Source of the DNA: an uncultured Sediminibacterium sp. | GTDB taxonomy: Bacteria > Bacteroidota > Bacteroidia > Chitinophagales > Chitinophagaceae | DNA length: 64,000 bases | Direction of reading: 5' to 3' | Assembly (NCBI RefSeq): GCF_946481145.1 | Contig: NZ_CAMLMJ010000005.1 | Span: 62,001 to 126,000, forward strand | In this document: piece after piece, positions 1 to 9,647 of the stretch | Layout of the letters: each line of letters begins with the position of its first letter | Numbering within the stretch: position 1 is the first letter of the stretch | The notes under the pieces: generated by a model | Told to the model about the DNA's origin: nothing | Database searches by the model: none | The model's input: only the letters and a program-made list of their open reading frames with translations | Position numbers and translations under genes: made by a program

Positions 1-224
1 ATGATTCGCTAATGGTAACGCCCAATGGTATCAATGGAATGTTTTTTTCCGTTGGGGGAGACGTGGCTACAGCCAATCAATTTTACCTTACCGATTCAAG
101 CAGGCATTTTTTACGGGGGGCCATGTATTTCGATGCCACACCCAATGCAGACTCACTCGGTATTGTAAATCGATTTATTCTGGCAGATATGAAACACCTG
201 ATCAATACTTTCAGGTGGAAATAA
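1..224 (+). CDS. gldD: Gliding motility lipoprotein GldD, C-terminal part (5' truncated by window edge)
   Basis: The frame is open at the left edge (first whole codon at base 3) and stops with TAA at 222-224, leaving about 73 residues. The tail has the GldD-like pattern of a VGG..A..N.FY stretch, then HFLRGAMYF, then PNADSL, ending in HLINTFRWK. GldD is a membrane lipoprotein needed for gliding motility and type IX secretion in Bacteroidota, which fits the gldKLMN operon at the other end of the window. The signal peptide and lipobox lie outside the window. The assignment rests on the C-terminal motif pattern only. Confidence 0.8.
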   Translation, partial: DSLMVTPNGINGMFFSVGGDVATANQFYLTDSSRHFLRGAMYFDATPNADSLGIVNRFILADMKHLINTFRWK

Positions 225-230
225 TCATAT

Positions 231-252
231 AGCCGCCCAGGAATGGGCGGCT
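231..252. terminator. GC-rich hairpin after gldD
   Basis: A perfect 8-bp inverted repeat (AGCCGCCC / GGGCGGCT, 6-nt loop) lies 6 bp after the gldD stop codon. It lacks a clear T-run, so it may be a weak terminator or an mRNA 3'-end stabilising hairpin. Confidence 0.5.
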
Positions 253-389
253 CTCAGGCAAACACTGAACTACCCTTTGGTAACCAGTATAATTTATTTA
301 CGCAGGAATCTGCGAAATGTTACGTATTAAGGGGTTAATTAAATGAAAATATAATTTTAGCGTGGCCGGATGCTGGGTACTGGGTACAA

Positions 390-409
390 GGTGTTTGGTT
401 CCAAACACC
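390..409. repeat. Perfect hairpin in the DUF3109 upstream region
   Basis: GGTGTTTGG and CCAAACACC are separated by TT, giving a 9-bp perfect stem 40 bp before the next start codon. Just upstream is a reiterated GGGTACT word (374-387), like the word-based hairpins elsewhere in the window. There is no T-tract. Confidence 0.5.
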
Positions 410-448
410 GACCCTTGATTCACAGCAATAGTTGATTATCTTCGTTTT

Positions 449-1042
449 ATGATAGCAATTGATAATAAATTGATCAGTGATGAAGTAATAGAGGAGCAGT
501 TTGTTTGTGACCTTACCCGATGCAAGGGAGGGTGTTGCGAAGATGGAGATGCCGGAGCTCCGATGGAAAAATGGGAACTTGAGAAATTGAAAACATACTA
601 TGAAGTTATCAAACCCTATATGACGCAGGAAGGCATCGCTGAAATTGAAAGACAGGGTTTGTATATTTATGATAAAGAATTTGGATGGGTTACGCCAACC
701 ATCAATGGCGCAATTTGTGCCTATGGCTATAAGGATAAGCAGGGCATTATTAAATGTGGCATCGAACAAGCCTATAATGATGGTAAACTTGATTGGAAAA
801 AGCCTTTGAGTTGTCATCTCTTCCCCATTAAAACAAAAAAGAGCAGGAGAGACCCGGATATTGAATATGTGAACTATGAACCCCGAGAAGATCTTTGTGC
901 AGCCGCCTGCTCATTGGGGAAAAAATTGAAAGTGCCCGTCTATGTATTCCTAAAGGATTCTTTGATCAGGAAATATGGGGAAGAATTTTATGAGGCACTT
1001 GCTGCTACTGCTGAACATATGAAGAATAATAAAGAAGACTAA
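449..1042 (+). CDS. DUF3109 family cysteine-rich protein
   Basis: This 197-residue protein matches the DUF3109 family common in Bacteroidota. Cysteines at about residues 20, 25, 29 and 30 (CDLTRCKGGCC) and further cysteines near 90, 103, 121, 150 and 154 resemble YkgJ-like metal- or cluster-binding proteins. No signal peptide or membrane segment is visible, so it is probably cytosolic. The stop codon is 4 bp before the lutB start, so the two are likely co-transcribed and it may act in iron-sulfur or redox metabolism. Biochemical function is not established for the family. Confidence 0.9.
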   Translation: MIAIDNKLISDEVIEEQFVCDLTRCKGGCCEDGDAGAPMEKWELEKLKTYYEVIKPYMTQEGIAEIERQGLYIYDKEFGWVTPTINGAICAYGYKDKQGIIKCGIEQAYNDGKLDWKKPLSCHLFPIKTKKSRRDPDIEYVNYEPREDLCAAACSLGKKLKVPVYVFLKDSLIRKYGEEFYEALAATAEHMKNNKED

Positions 1043-1046
1043 CACC

Positions 1047-2429
1047 ATGACCAATACCGCTGCATCGTTTATTGCCAAGAGCACCGTTAAAGCCGCTGAT
1101 CTGGAACACAGACGAAAAATTAATTTCAATATTGGCAAATACAATGCAGTTGTTCCTGTGGGTAAGCAACAGTTTACAGATGTCATGCAGGTTCGGGAAA
1201 GAGCAAAGAATAGGAAATGGGAAGCCATTGAACACCTTGATCAATACCTGCTGGAATTTGAAAAGAAAATCAGTGCTAAAGGTGCTAAAGTAATCTGGGC
1301 CGAAAATAGTGATCAGGCATTAGATGCAATCGGCAACATTTGTAAAGAACGTAACTGCAAAACACTTGTGAAGAGTAAAAGCATGGTTACTGAAGAAATT
1401 CATCTCAATGCTTATCTTGAGGCAAATGGTATTGAAAGTGTGGAAACAGATCTTGGTGAATATATTCAACAATTAGATGGAGAAGCACCATATCATATTG
1501 TAACACCCGCTATGCATAAAAGCAAAGAAGATGTTGCCAAACTCTTTGCTGATAAGCTCGGAACAAGACCAGACCTTACTCCTGAAGAGTTAACCCTGGT
1601 GGCCCGTCAAAAATTACGGGAAAAATATGTGACCGCTGAAGTTGGGGTTACCGGTGCGAATTTTATTGTTGCTGATATTGGCGGAATAGCTGTAACAGAA
1701 AATGAAGGTAATGCGAGACTAAGTTGTGCATGGCCAAAAACACATATTGTTATTGTCGGCATTGAAAAAATGCTTCCCTCTATCACCGACCTCGCAACTT
1801 TTTGGCCTTTGCTTTCAACATTCGGCACCGGACAAAAAGTAACCGTATATAATACGATTATCAGTGGCCCAAGACAGGCCGATGAAACGGATGGACCCGA
1901 AGAAATGTTTGTAATACTGCTCGATAATGGCAGAACCAATTTACTGGCCAACCCAACAACGAGAGAAGCATTGTATTGTATTCGTTGTGGAGCCTGTTTG
2001 AATGCTTGTCCGGTTTACAAAAATATTGGAGGTCATGCCTATGAAACAACCTACAGTGGTCCAATAGGAAAAGTTATTACGCCACATTTACAAGGTGTAG
2101 ATGCTTATAAGCACCTGAGTTATGCCTCTTCACTATGTGGTAATTGCACGGAAGTATGTCCGGTTCGTATTAATCTCCACGAATTATTATTAGATAATCG
2201 TCATGAAGCAGTAGTAAAAGGAACCAGTACCATTGCTGAACGTGTTGCCTGGAAAGCCTGGAAAATGGCGAGTCTTAGCAGAATGATGATGAATATGGGT
2301 AATGGTAAAATGAAGAACCGCGTAGTAAATAAAGTATTCAAAGGGTGGTCGCTCCATCGCTCAGAGCTTGATTTTAGTCCGAAAACCTTCAATGAAATGT
2401 GGAAGGAAAAACAAAAACAATCAGCTTAA
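1047..2429 (+). CDS. lutB: LutB/LldF-family iron-sulfur protein (lactate oxidation complex subunit)
   Basis: This 460-residue protein has an N-terminal LUD domain (about residues 60-295) and two ferredoxin-like cysteine motifs, CIRCGACLNACPVY (from about 311) and CGNCTEVCP (from about 364), the layout of LutB/LldF. In other bacteria LutA, LutB and LutC together oxidise L-lactate to pyruvate. Here lutA and lutC are not adjacent: the gene is followed directly by a polysaccharide deacetylase. They may lie elsewhere, or the protein may serve another oxidoreductase. The family call is secure; the lactate role is inferred from the family. Confidence 0.92.
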   Translation: MTNTAASFIAKSTVKAADLEHRRKINFNIGKYNAVVPVGKQQFTDVMQVRERAKNRKWEAIEHLDQYLLEFEKKISAKGAKVIWAENSDQALDAIGNICKERNCKTLVKSKSMVTEEIHLNAYLEANGIESVETDLGEYIQQLDGEAPYHIVTPAMHKSKEDVAKLFADKLGTRPDLTPEELTLVARQKLREKYVTAEVGVTGANFIVADIGGIAVTENEGNARLSCAWPKTHIVIVGIEKMLPSITDLATFWPLLSTFGTGQKVTVYNTIISGPRQADETDGPEEMFVILLDNGRTNLLANPTTREALYCIRCGACLNACPVYKNIGGHAYETTYSGPIGKVITPHLQGVDAYKHLSYASSLCGNCTEVCPVRINLHELLLDNRHEAVVKGTSTIAERVAWKAWKMASLSRMMMNMGNGKMKNRVVNKVFKGWSLHRSELDFSPKTFNEMWKEKQKQSA

Positions 2430-2441
2430 ATTTTAAAACGT

Positions 2442-3737
2442 GTGCTGACCATTTATACCCCACATACCAGCCCGCGTCTTCAATATATAGTTACTGAATT
2501 ATTCAAGGGTACGGCCAATATCACCAACAATGTTGAATCGTTTCTACAAAGTGAGTATGCCTTATTGAATTACTCTGATCAAAAACTGAATAAGGGCATA
2601 CAGATCATACCTGTTGGTTTGTTACGCGAAGAGGGTATTCGCAGCCAGAACATAGTGATGCAACAGTGGGAGGAGTTACCTGTGTTTTTTTCTGTGAATA
2701 GTGATATTCCTTTCGATTTGTTTGCTGCATCATTTTACCTGATTTCACGCTATGAAGAATATCTGCCCTTTAAACCAGATAGCTATGGGAGATATGATCA
2801 TCAAAACAGTCTTGCTTTCAGGAATGGTTTCCTGGATATCCCGCTGATTGATTATTGGATGCAGATTTTTGAGCAAAAATTACAGGAGATATATCCATCG
2901 TATAGATTACCCCAAAGGCAATTTTGTTTTCAGCCTTCTTATGATATTGATATTGCTTTTCGTTTTCGTTATGCTTCTCCCTTCAAGCATATCAAGGGGT
3001 ATTTTGCAGACTTACTATTGGGTAGATTCGAGGCATTGGCTGAAAGATCTTTGGTATACAGTGGTAAAAAAGCAGATAGTTATGATATCTATGACTGGTT
3101 GAATGAAATACATAGAAAATATGGTCTTGAACCGTATTATTTTTTCCTGATGGCTGAAAAGCAACAGGGTGTAGATAGAAATGTTGATCCGTACACAAGA
3201 GGAATGCGTAACCTGATTGCTGCACATGCCCAACAATATCGTGTAGGTGTTCACCCATCAGTTCAAAGTAATAGTGCTTATAGTATGCTGGAAAGAGAAG
3301 TGAAATTGTTGTCTTTTTATGCCGGTCATGATATAAGGTATTCAAGACAACACTACTTGCAATTTAAATTGCCCCACACTTACCATAATTTACTGAAGGC
3401 AGGTATCAGGCAAGAGCATTCGATGGGATATGGCGCCATCAATGGTTTCAGGGCATCTACCAGCTTCCCCTTCAATTGGTATGATTTTGAAAAAGAACAG
3501 ACCACATCATTACAGGTTTTGCCATTTTCTTATATGGACAGTACCGCTATATTCCATGAACGTTTAAATACAGAGATGGCGACGGACAGAATGATGCATT
3601 TCTTTAACGCCACTAAAAAAGTAAACGGCGTATTTAGTTTTGTGATGCACAATCATTTTTTAACCACAGAGCCAGATTGGATAATGTGGCGAAATATGTA
3701 TGAATCTTTTCTTGATAAGAGTCTGTCTTTATTGTAA
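2442..3737 (+). CDS. Polysaccharide deacetylase family protein
   Basis: This 431-residue protein starts at GTG (2442), 12 bp after the lutB stop. The N-terminal third looks like the DUF7033 region often fused to NodB-like deacetylases in Bacteroidota. A core with a SYDIDIAFRF strand (near residue 168) resembles the first metal/catalytic Asp motif of the deacetylase fold, and a late VMHNHFL segment could supply histidines. No signal peptide is visible, so the substrate may be an intracellular or cell-envelope precursor. The family is likely; the substrate is unknown. Confidence 0.8.
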   Translation: MLTIYTPHTSPRLQYIVTELFKGTANITNNVESFLQSEYALLNYSDQKLNKGIQIIPVGLLREEGIRSQNIVMQQWEELPVFFSVNSDIPFDLFAASFYLISRYEEYLPFKPDSYGRYDHQNSLAFRNGFLDIPLIDYWMQIFEQKLQEIYPSYRLPQRQFCFQPSYDIDIAFRFRYASPFKHIKGYFADLLLGRFEALAERSLVYSGKKADSYDIYDWLNEIHRKYGLEPYYFFLMAEKQQGVDRNVDPYTRGMRNLIAAHAQQYRVGVHPSVQSNSAYSMLEREVKLLSFYAGHDIRYSRQHYLQFKLPHTYHNLLKAGIRQEHSMGYGAINGFRASTSFPFNWYDFEKEQTTSLQVLPFSYMDSTAIFHERLNTEMATDRMMHFFNATKKVNGVFSFVMHNHFLTTEPDWIMWRNMYESFLDKSLSLL

Positions 3738-3757
3738 AAACAGGGTGGTGTTATAAT

Positions 3758-4675
3758 TTATTCAACTTCAGATAAAGCTTCTTCCCGCTGTTTTTTCAAA
3801 CTTCTGTTTACCAGAAACACCCCAAGCAGTGTGATGATTGATCCAATAAAAATATCGATGGTGAGTTTTTCATTCATCAGCACAGCACCGGTAAGTATGG
3901 CTACAATTGGGTTGATATAGGCGTAGAGTGCAGCAATAGCGGGTTCAAGATGCTTCATGGTATAAATGAAGGCAACAAAGGCAACAATAGAACTAACAAA
4001 AACAAGGTATGCGATTGCCAGCCAGGTACTTGTTGGGATAGACGGTATTGGGATATTATTGCCAGAAACAAGGGTCATAATCATCAGGAGAAAAGAAGCC
4101 AATAGCATTTGCCATCCGGTAGCATAATAGGCATTAATTTTCACCTTGTTCCTTGCAATTATAATGGTTCCAATACTCCAGCTTAACATGGCTATCAGTG
4201 AGAGGATCAATCCGAAAATATAACCTTCGGGCTGGTTATGAAAAGCATTGTCGTAAAACACAATGCCAATTCCTGTAATACCTAAAACAAGTCCAAGAAA
4301 AGTAACCCAGGTAATTTTAGTATTCCTGAAAGCGATTCTTTCAATGATCACCACCGACAATGGATAAAGTGCAGCAATTAAAGCAGCAAGTCCACTAGGT
4401 ATATACCGCAAAGCAACTGTTGCCAGTCCATTGGCAATTACAAACAATAAAGTACCCATTCCGGTTAACCACAAAAGTTGTTTACGGGTTGGTAGTGGTT
4501 GTCCTCTGAGTAGAAAAAAGCTAACAAATAAGATACCACCCAAGAACTGCCGGATAGCTGCTACTTCTAAACCTGGTACACCTCCTTTAACAGCAATTTT
4601 ACTGGCTACCCAACTGGTGCCCCAGATAATGCTGGTAGCCAGTAAACCTGTATAAGCTTTTTGTTTGGTGGTCAT
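3758..4675 (-). CDS. EamA/DMT-family transporter
   Basis: A 305-residue, highly hydrophobic protein with about ten predicted membrane helices in two similar halves, the EamA (drug/metabolite transporter) architecture. The start region has the typical SIIWGTSWVASKIAV stretch and the second half the AYINPIVAILTGAVLMNEKL signature. It probably exports a small metabolite or amino acid across the inner membrane. It begins 4 bp after purH ends on the same strand, so it may be read through from purH. It converges with the deacetylase gene across a 20-bp gap. Substrate cannot be predicted. Confidence 0.9.
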   Translation of the reverse strand: MTTKQKAYTGLLATSIIWGTSWVASKIAVKGGVPGLEVAAIRQFLGGILFVSFFLLRGQPLPTRKQLLWLTGMGTLLFVIANGLATVALRYIPSGLAALIAALYPLSVVIIERIAFRNTKITWVTFLGLVLGITGIGIVFYDNAFHNQPEGYIFGLILSLIAMLSWSIGTIIIARNKVKINAYYATGWQMLLASFLLMIMTLVSGNNIPIPSIPTSTWLAIAYLVFVSSIVAFVAFIYTMKHLEPAIAALYAYINPIVAILTGAVLMNEKLTIDIFIGSIITLLGVFLVNRSLKKQREEALSEVE

Positions 4676-4679
4676 TGTA

Positions 4680-6164
4680 TTAATGACGGAAATGACGTGT
4701 GCCAGTCATTACCATCGCCAATTTATTTTGGGTACAATATTCAATACTGTCTTTATCGCGAACAGAGCCGCCAGGTTGTATAAATGCTTCCATACCTGCT
4801 TCATGAGCGATCTGTACACAATCATTGAATGGGAAAAATGCATCAGAAGCAAGCACTGCTCCTTTAAGATCGAATTTAAACTGGTGTGCTTTTTCAATTG
4901 CATGTCTGAGTGCATCGATGCGGCTTGTTTGGCCGCAACCTTTTCCAACCAGTTGTTTATTTTTTACCAATGCGATGGCATTACTTTTCAGGTGTTTACA
5001 AACCAGGTTAGCAAATGCAAGGTCTTCTTTTTCTGCCGCGGTTGTTTCTCTGCCACCTACTTCTTCCCATTTGCTGTAATTTCCTTCATCTGCTCCCTGC
5101 TCAAGTAAACCGTTTAATATGGCTTTTGCAGGTTGTTTCAAAACAGGTTTCTCTGCCTTCATTTGTAATAAAATGCGATTCTTTTTACTCTTCAAAACTT
5201 CGAGTGCATCTGCATCGAATGATGGGGCTATCAATACTTCAAAGAAAATTTCGTTAATAGCATCGGCAGTTGCTTTATCTATGCTGCCATTGCAAACCAG
5301 TACACCACCGAAAGCACTTTCAGGGTCACCTGCCAATGCTGCGTCCCAACTTTCTTTTACGGTTGCTCTTGCTGCGATACCGCAAACATTGGTATGTTTA
5401 ATGATGGCAAAAGTGGTTTCGGTGAATTCACCAATTAATTGAACGGCAGCATCTACATCTACCAGGTTATTATAAGAAAGCTCTTTACCATTCAGTTGTT
5501 CAAATAATGCGGAAAGGTTACCATGAAATACCGCATGCTGATGGGGGTTTTCGCCATACCTCAATACTTGTTGCTGACCAGGATTAAAGTAGTTGCTGAT
5601 GGCAATATCATAATGCATCACCACTTCAAATGCTTTTGCCGCGAAAGCTTTTCGCTGTTCGATAGTAGTGCTTCCCTGTTGTTTTGCTAATATCGCTTCG
5701 AGTTCACTGTAATCGTCTTTAGCCGCAATTACCACCACGTCTTTAAAGTTTTTTGCAGCAGCGCGAATCATTGAAGGGCCTCCGATATCAATCTTCTCAA
5801 TAATCAGTTTTTCTTCAGTGGTACTTTTTAAAGTTTCCTCGAAGGGGTATAGATCAACAATTACCAGATCAATTTCAGGTATCTGGTATTGTTTCATTTC
5901 CTGTAAGTCCTGTGCTTCATACCTGCGACCAAGAATACCGCCAAATACAACAGGGTGTAATGTTTTTACCCGGCCACCCAATATAGAAGGATAAGTAGTT
6001 AAACTTTCAACTGCCACACAGGTAATGCCCAATCCTTCCAGAAACTGCTGGGTTCCTCCTGTTGAATAAATTGTAATGCCTTCTGCCTGTAAACGGCGGG
6101 CAAGTGGTTCCAGACCATCTTTGTAGAAAACAGAAATTAACGCAGACTGAATCTTCTTTTGCAT
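4680..6164 (-). CDS. purH: Bifunctional AICAR formyltransferase / IMP cyclohydrolase PurH
   Basis: A 494-residue protein that carries out the last two steps of de novo purine synthesis in the cytosol: formylation of AICAR, then ring closure to IMP. The N-terminal MGS-like cyclohydrolase domain shows YSTGGT and GGRVKTLHP. The C-terminal transformylase domain shows RYGENPHQ, the KHTNVCGIA motif with the catalytic Lys-His pair, and SDAFFPFND. Length is normal. It lies downstream of comEC on the same strand, separated by 56 bp. Confidence 0.97.
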   Translation of the reverse strand: MQKKIQSALISVFYKDGLEPLARRLQAEGITIYSTGGTQQFLEGLGITCVAVESLTTYPSILGGRVKTLHPVVFGGILGRRYEAQDLQEMKQYQIPEIDLVIVDLYPFEETLKSTTEEKLIIEKIDIGGPSMIRAAAKNFKDVVVIAAKDDYSELEAILAKQQGSTTIEQRKAFAAKAFEVVMHYDIAISNYFNPGQQQVLRYGENPHQHAVFHGNLSALFEQLNGKELSYNNLVDVDAAVQLIGEFTETTFAIIKHTNVCGIAARATVKESWDAALAGDPESAFGGVLVCNGSIDKATADAINEIFFEVLIAPSFDADALEVLKSKKNRILLQMKAEKPVLKQPAKAILNGLLEQGADEGNYSKWEEVGGRETTAAEKEDLAFANLVCKHLKSNAIALVKNKQLVGKGCGQTSRIDALRHAIEKAHQFKFDLKGAVLASDAFFPFNDCVQIAHEAGMEAFIQPGGSVRDKDSIEYCTQNKLAMVMTGTRHFRH

Positions 6165-6220
6165 AAAATTGAAATATTTACACCCTGGAGGTGTGTGATT
6201 GGTTAAACCGGCTGTAATCG

Positions 6221-8281
6221 TTAGAAATCCATCACAAAAGCACCCTGTTCAGGTACTGAATGGTGGCGCAAATGTAGGCTGTCTGCCTCTTTTTTCCATT
6301 TCCGGATTTTCCACAGTGGGTTATTTATGTCCAAAACATAGATTTTAGCCTTGTAACGCTCGTGCAGCAAGCTTATGCTGATGTCTGGGTTACTTTGTAC
6401 AACCATTATATCAATATTATATTTATTGGTACTGGGTATTGGAATGACTTTGTTATTATACCAGGCCATTATTAGGTTATTAACCTTTATTATTGGTTTT
6501 TCTGCAGGATTTATAACCATTTTCTGATATAATCCACCAAAAACTGTTTGTGTAGACATACGCATTTTTCGGGTAGGCTGAAGACTGGATGAGTCGCCAA
6601 AACTGATGTATTTCTTCCCACTAAATACCTCACTAACCGGTTTGCCCGGTGAATAATAAATAACCAGCTTATTTAAACGCCTGAGTTCAATTCGTCTCCA
6701 TGTTTCATCTATCATGCCAGTACAGATTATGACTATTGTAATGAGGAGATAATATTTTTTCTTTCGTGATACCCAAATGGATAAGGTAATGGTGGAAAGA
6801 AAATAACAGGCTACCTGAAACATTGAAACCTGTATTTTTTCTGTTACGGCAAAAGGGAGGGATGCAGCAAAGACTATGAAATTATTCATCCACCCTAATA
6901 CAATGTTTAAAACCTGACCAATAAAAGCAGCCAGTAAATTAATTGGTGATATAAGCACTAATACAAAGCAACTGTATAATACTATTCCGCTAAGTGGTAC
7001 TATGAGCAAATTGGTAATCAGGAAAAAATTAGGAAACTGGTGAAAGTGAAACAGGACAACAGGCAGGGTTAATATTTGTGCACTAATGGTTACCGCTATT
7101 AATTGCCAGCAATACTGCACTGGTTTATATGGGATATAATACCATTTAGATATTGCCTTATTAAAAATCATGATACCGGCTACAGCGGTATAGGAAAGCT
7201 GAAAACCTATATCCCATAAGTAGTTTGGATTGAAACTCAGCAACAAAAACATCGATGCACAAAGACTATTGTAAGGGTTTGCTTTCCGTTCAAGCCATTC
7301 TCCAATTATAAAAAAACTGATAATAACTGCTGCTCTTAACACGGAAGCACCGGCTCCCACTAAAATGGTAAAGAACCATAAACATAGTAATATAAGTAAG
7401 GGGCGAAGCCATCGTAAACCTCTTGGTCTTTTTAAATTTCCGGTAAGTAAAACTAAAACAGTATACAATAAGCCCAAGTGCATGCCACTGATGGCGATAA
7501 TATGTATCACGCCTGTTCTGCTGTACGCTTCAGATAAAGCATCGTCGATATCGAAGGTATAACCAACAAGTAAAGCTTCAGCAATGGCTTGTTGCTGTTT
7601 ATCTCTGATATATTTTCTGATCACAGATAATACATAGGATTTTGTTTCGCCCACTATTGAAGGTTTCTCCTGACTTATTTTTTGGTATTGTGCTGCACCT
7701 ATGTACAACTGATGATAAATCTGTTGTCGATTTAAATAAGCTGCATAATCAAAGCCTCCTGGGTTTACCTGAGTAGCAATAGATTGTAATTGCTGTTTCA
7801 CAAACAATACATCTCCCTGTTTTAAGGAATGGTTTTCTTTGTCGAGGTATACAAGTATTTTACCCTTTAGTGATATCCATTTATTATTGTCCCGGATCTG
7901 CAATATTGCAGCCTTGGTTTTGTAAGACTTTTTTCTTTCAACAGGAGTGTTTAATAGCCGAATCAATAAGCCTTTGTCTTTCGTTTGATAATGGCCAATC
8001 CAGTTATGGTGATGAGTGATATTGTTACACCAGCAAACAAAGCAGCCGAGACAGATCACCAACAGGTAAATGCTGATGCCAGTAGGGAAAAGGTATTTGA
8101 ATTGTTTGCTGATGGACTGAAAACGTATAAGCACGTGGTATGCTAATAGCAGGACAATCACTAGCGTGATAAATAATACTGGAATATCAACCCATGATTG
8201 CAGTAGGATGCCAATAATGAAGCAGGGTAATAAACGTATAAATGGAGCCTGCTTCCAAAAGGGGGAGTGCGTTTTGTACAT
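6221..8281 (-). CDS. comEC: ComEC/Rec2-family DNA uptake channel protein
   Basis: This 686-residue protein has N-terminal membrane helices followed by a DUF4131-like beta-rich region, then the polytopic Competence domain with the AISGMHLGLL signature near residue 265. ComEC forms the inner-membrane channel for single-stranded DNA during natural transformation. The C-terminal 170 residues show no HxHxDH metallo-beta-lactamase motif, so the nuclease-like domain of some ComEC proteins is absent or degenerate, as seen in other Bacteroidota. A hairpin terminator separates it from the carB fragment upstream. Confidence 0.9.
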   Translation of the reverse strand: MYKTHSPFWKQAPFIRLLPCFIIGILLQSWVDIPVLFITLVIVLLLAYHVLIRFQSISKQFKYLFPTGISIYLLVICLGCFVCWCNNITHHHNWIGHYQTKDKGLLIRLLNTPVERKKSYKTKAAILQIRDNNKWISLKGKILVYLDKENHSLKQGDVLFVKQQLQSIATQVNPGGFDYAAYLNRQQIYHQLYIGAAQYQKISQEKPSIVGETKSYVLSVIRKYIRDKQQQAIAEALLVGYTFDIDDALSEAYSRTGVIHIIAISGMHLGLLYTVLVLLTGNLKRPRGLRWLRPLLILLCLWFFTILVGAGASVLRAAVIISFFIIGEWLERKANPYNSLCASMFLLLSFNPNYLWDIGFQLSYTAVAGIMIFNKAISKWYYIPYKPVQYCWQLIAVTISAQILTLPVVLFHFHQFPNFFLITNLLIVPLSGIVLYSCFVLVLISPINLLAAFIGQVLNIVLGWMNNFIVFAASLPFAVTEKIQVSMFQVACYFLSTITLSIWVSRKKKYYLLITIVIICTGMIDETWRRIELRRLNKLVIYYSPGKPVSEVFSGKKYISFGDSSSLQPTRKMRMSTQTVFGGLYQKMVINPAEKPIIKVNNLIMAWYNNKVIPIPSTNKYNIDIMVVQSNPDISISLLHERYKAKIYVLDINNPLWKIRKWKKEADSLHLRHHSVPEQGAFVMDF

Positions 8282-8299
8282 GAATTAAACCTAATAGAA

Positions 8300-8325
8300 A
8301 AGGCTGCGATTTATTTCGCAGCCTT
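8300..8325 (-). terminator. Rho-independent terminator after the carB C-half
   Basis: A perfect 10-bp stem (AAGGCTGCGA / TCGCAGCCTT, 6-nt loop) lies between the carB-half stop and the comEC start. On the minus strand it is followed by TTTTCTATT, fitting termination of the carB transcript. Confidence 0.75.
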
Positions 8326-8360
8326 CTGATTCAGGTATAAATACAAAGTATTTGACGAGG

Positions 8361-9557
8361 TTATCTGGAGAGATTCATACTACGCTCTTTGTAAAGCGTT
8401 CTGAAATAAGGATCTCTCAAATCTTTGATGAAGCGAATTGCTTCTCCTGTACTTTTCATTTCAGGTCCAAGCTCCTTATTTACTCCAGGGAATTTTTCAA
8501 AGCTGAAAACAGGTTCTTTGATGGCATATCCATCTAATTTCTTTTCCATTGTAAATTCTGTAAGCTTAGCAGCTCCCAACATTACTTTGGTAGCGATATT
8601 AAGATATGGAATCTGGTAGGCTTTAGCAATGAATGGTGTAGTACGTGAAGCCCTTGGGTTGGCTTCAATTACATATACTTTACCATCCTTAATAGCAAAC
8701 TGAATATTGATGAGCCCTTTAATGTTAAGTGCCCTGGCAATTTTCTCACTGTAATATTCCATGGTTTCAACCACTAATGGGGTGAGGTTGAATGCAGGCA
8801 AAACCGCATTACTATCTCCACTATGGATACCAGCCGGTTCAATATGTTCCATTACACCCATGATATGGAAGTTCTCGCCGTCGAAAATGGCATCTACTTC
8901 AGCTTCCTGGCAACGGTCGAGGAAATGGTCGATTAGGATGGTATTGCCAGGGATATGTTTTAAGAGACTGATTACAGCTTTTTCAACTTCTTCATCATTG
9001 ATTACAATTCTCATACGTTGTCCACCCAAAACATAGCTTGGACGAACAAGTACAGGGTAACCTACTTTATTGGCAACCTCTATGGCTTCTTCTGCGGTAT
9101 AGGCAGTACCATATTCAGGATAAGGGATATTCAATTCCTTTAATAAATCACTGAAACGGCCCCTGTCTTCAGCTATGTCCATACTATCGAAGGAAGTTCC
9201 AATGATTTTAATTCCTTTCTGGTGAAGTCTTTTTGCCAGTTTTAAGGCAGTTTGTCCACCTAACTGTACAATTACGCCTTCCGGCTTTTCCAGTTCAATG
9301 ATTTCCCAAAGATGTTCCCAGAAAACAGGTTCGAAATAGAGCTTATCTGCCATATCGAAATCCGTAGATACGGTTTCAGGGTTACAGTTCACCATAATGG
9401 CTTCATAACCACATTCTTTAATGGCCAGCAGACCATGTACACAGCAGTAATCAAATTCAATACCCTGTCCAATACGGTTGGGACCGCTTCCCAGGACAAT
9501 GATTTTTTTCTTATTGGATGGAGTTGACTCGTTTGATGATAAGGTAGGATAGTTCAT
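8361..9557 (-). CDS. carB: Carbamoyl-phosphate synthase large subunit, stand-alone C-terminal half
   Basis: This 398-residue protein (ATG at 9557; an in-frame TTG at 9575 is less likely) corresponds to the second ATP-grasp unit of CarB, which uses ATP to make carbamoyl phosphate from carbamate. It opens with about 18 linker-like residues, then KKKIIVLGSGPNRIGQGIEF, the motif that begins the second half of intact CarB. It includes the PSYVLGGQ glycine-rich segment and the VIEANPRASR metal-binding segment, and ends after GPEMKSTGEA without an allosteric MGS domain. No N-terminal half lies upstream: the next gene is a 72-residue HMA-like protein. Either carB is split into two genes here or this is a separate duplicate. 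The sequence looks intact. Confidence 0.9.
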   Translation of the reverse strand: MNYPTLSSNESTPSNKKKIIVLGSGPNRIGQGIEFDYCCVHGLLAIKECGYEAIMVNCNPETVSTDFDMADKLYFEPVFWEHLWEIIELEKPEGVIVQLGGQTALKLAKRLHQKGIKIIGTSFDSMDIAEDRGRFSDLLKELNIPYPEYGTAYTAEEAIEVANKVGYPVLVRPSYVLGGQRMRIVINDEEVEKAVISLLKHIPGNTILIDHFLDRCQEAEVDAIFDGENFHIMGVMEHIEPAGIHSGDSNAVLPAFNLTPLVVETMEYYSEKIARALNIKGLINIQFAIKDGKVYVIEANPRASRTTPFIAKAYQIPYLNIATKVMLGAAKLTEFTMEKKLDGYAIKEPVFSFEKFPGVNKELGPEMKSTGEAIRFIKDLRDPYFRTLYKERSMNLSR

Positions 9558-9647
9558 TTGCGACAAATTGCGCAAAAATAAGGGTCTGAGAGAATTTTGC
9601 CCGGTTATTTTTTAAATAATTGTAAAAAGCTTTTTAAAGAGAAGGTT

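Noticed and set aside
335..817. Minus-strand frame of 160 residues overlapping DUF3109
   Set aside because: Runs antisense to a clear DUF3109 gene and its translation shows no family motif.
9558..9575. TTG start for the carB half
   Set aside because: The ATG at 9557 sits exactly before the linker; the six extra residues add nothing recognisable.
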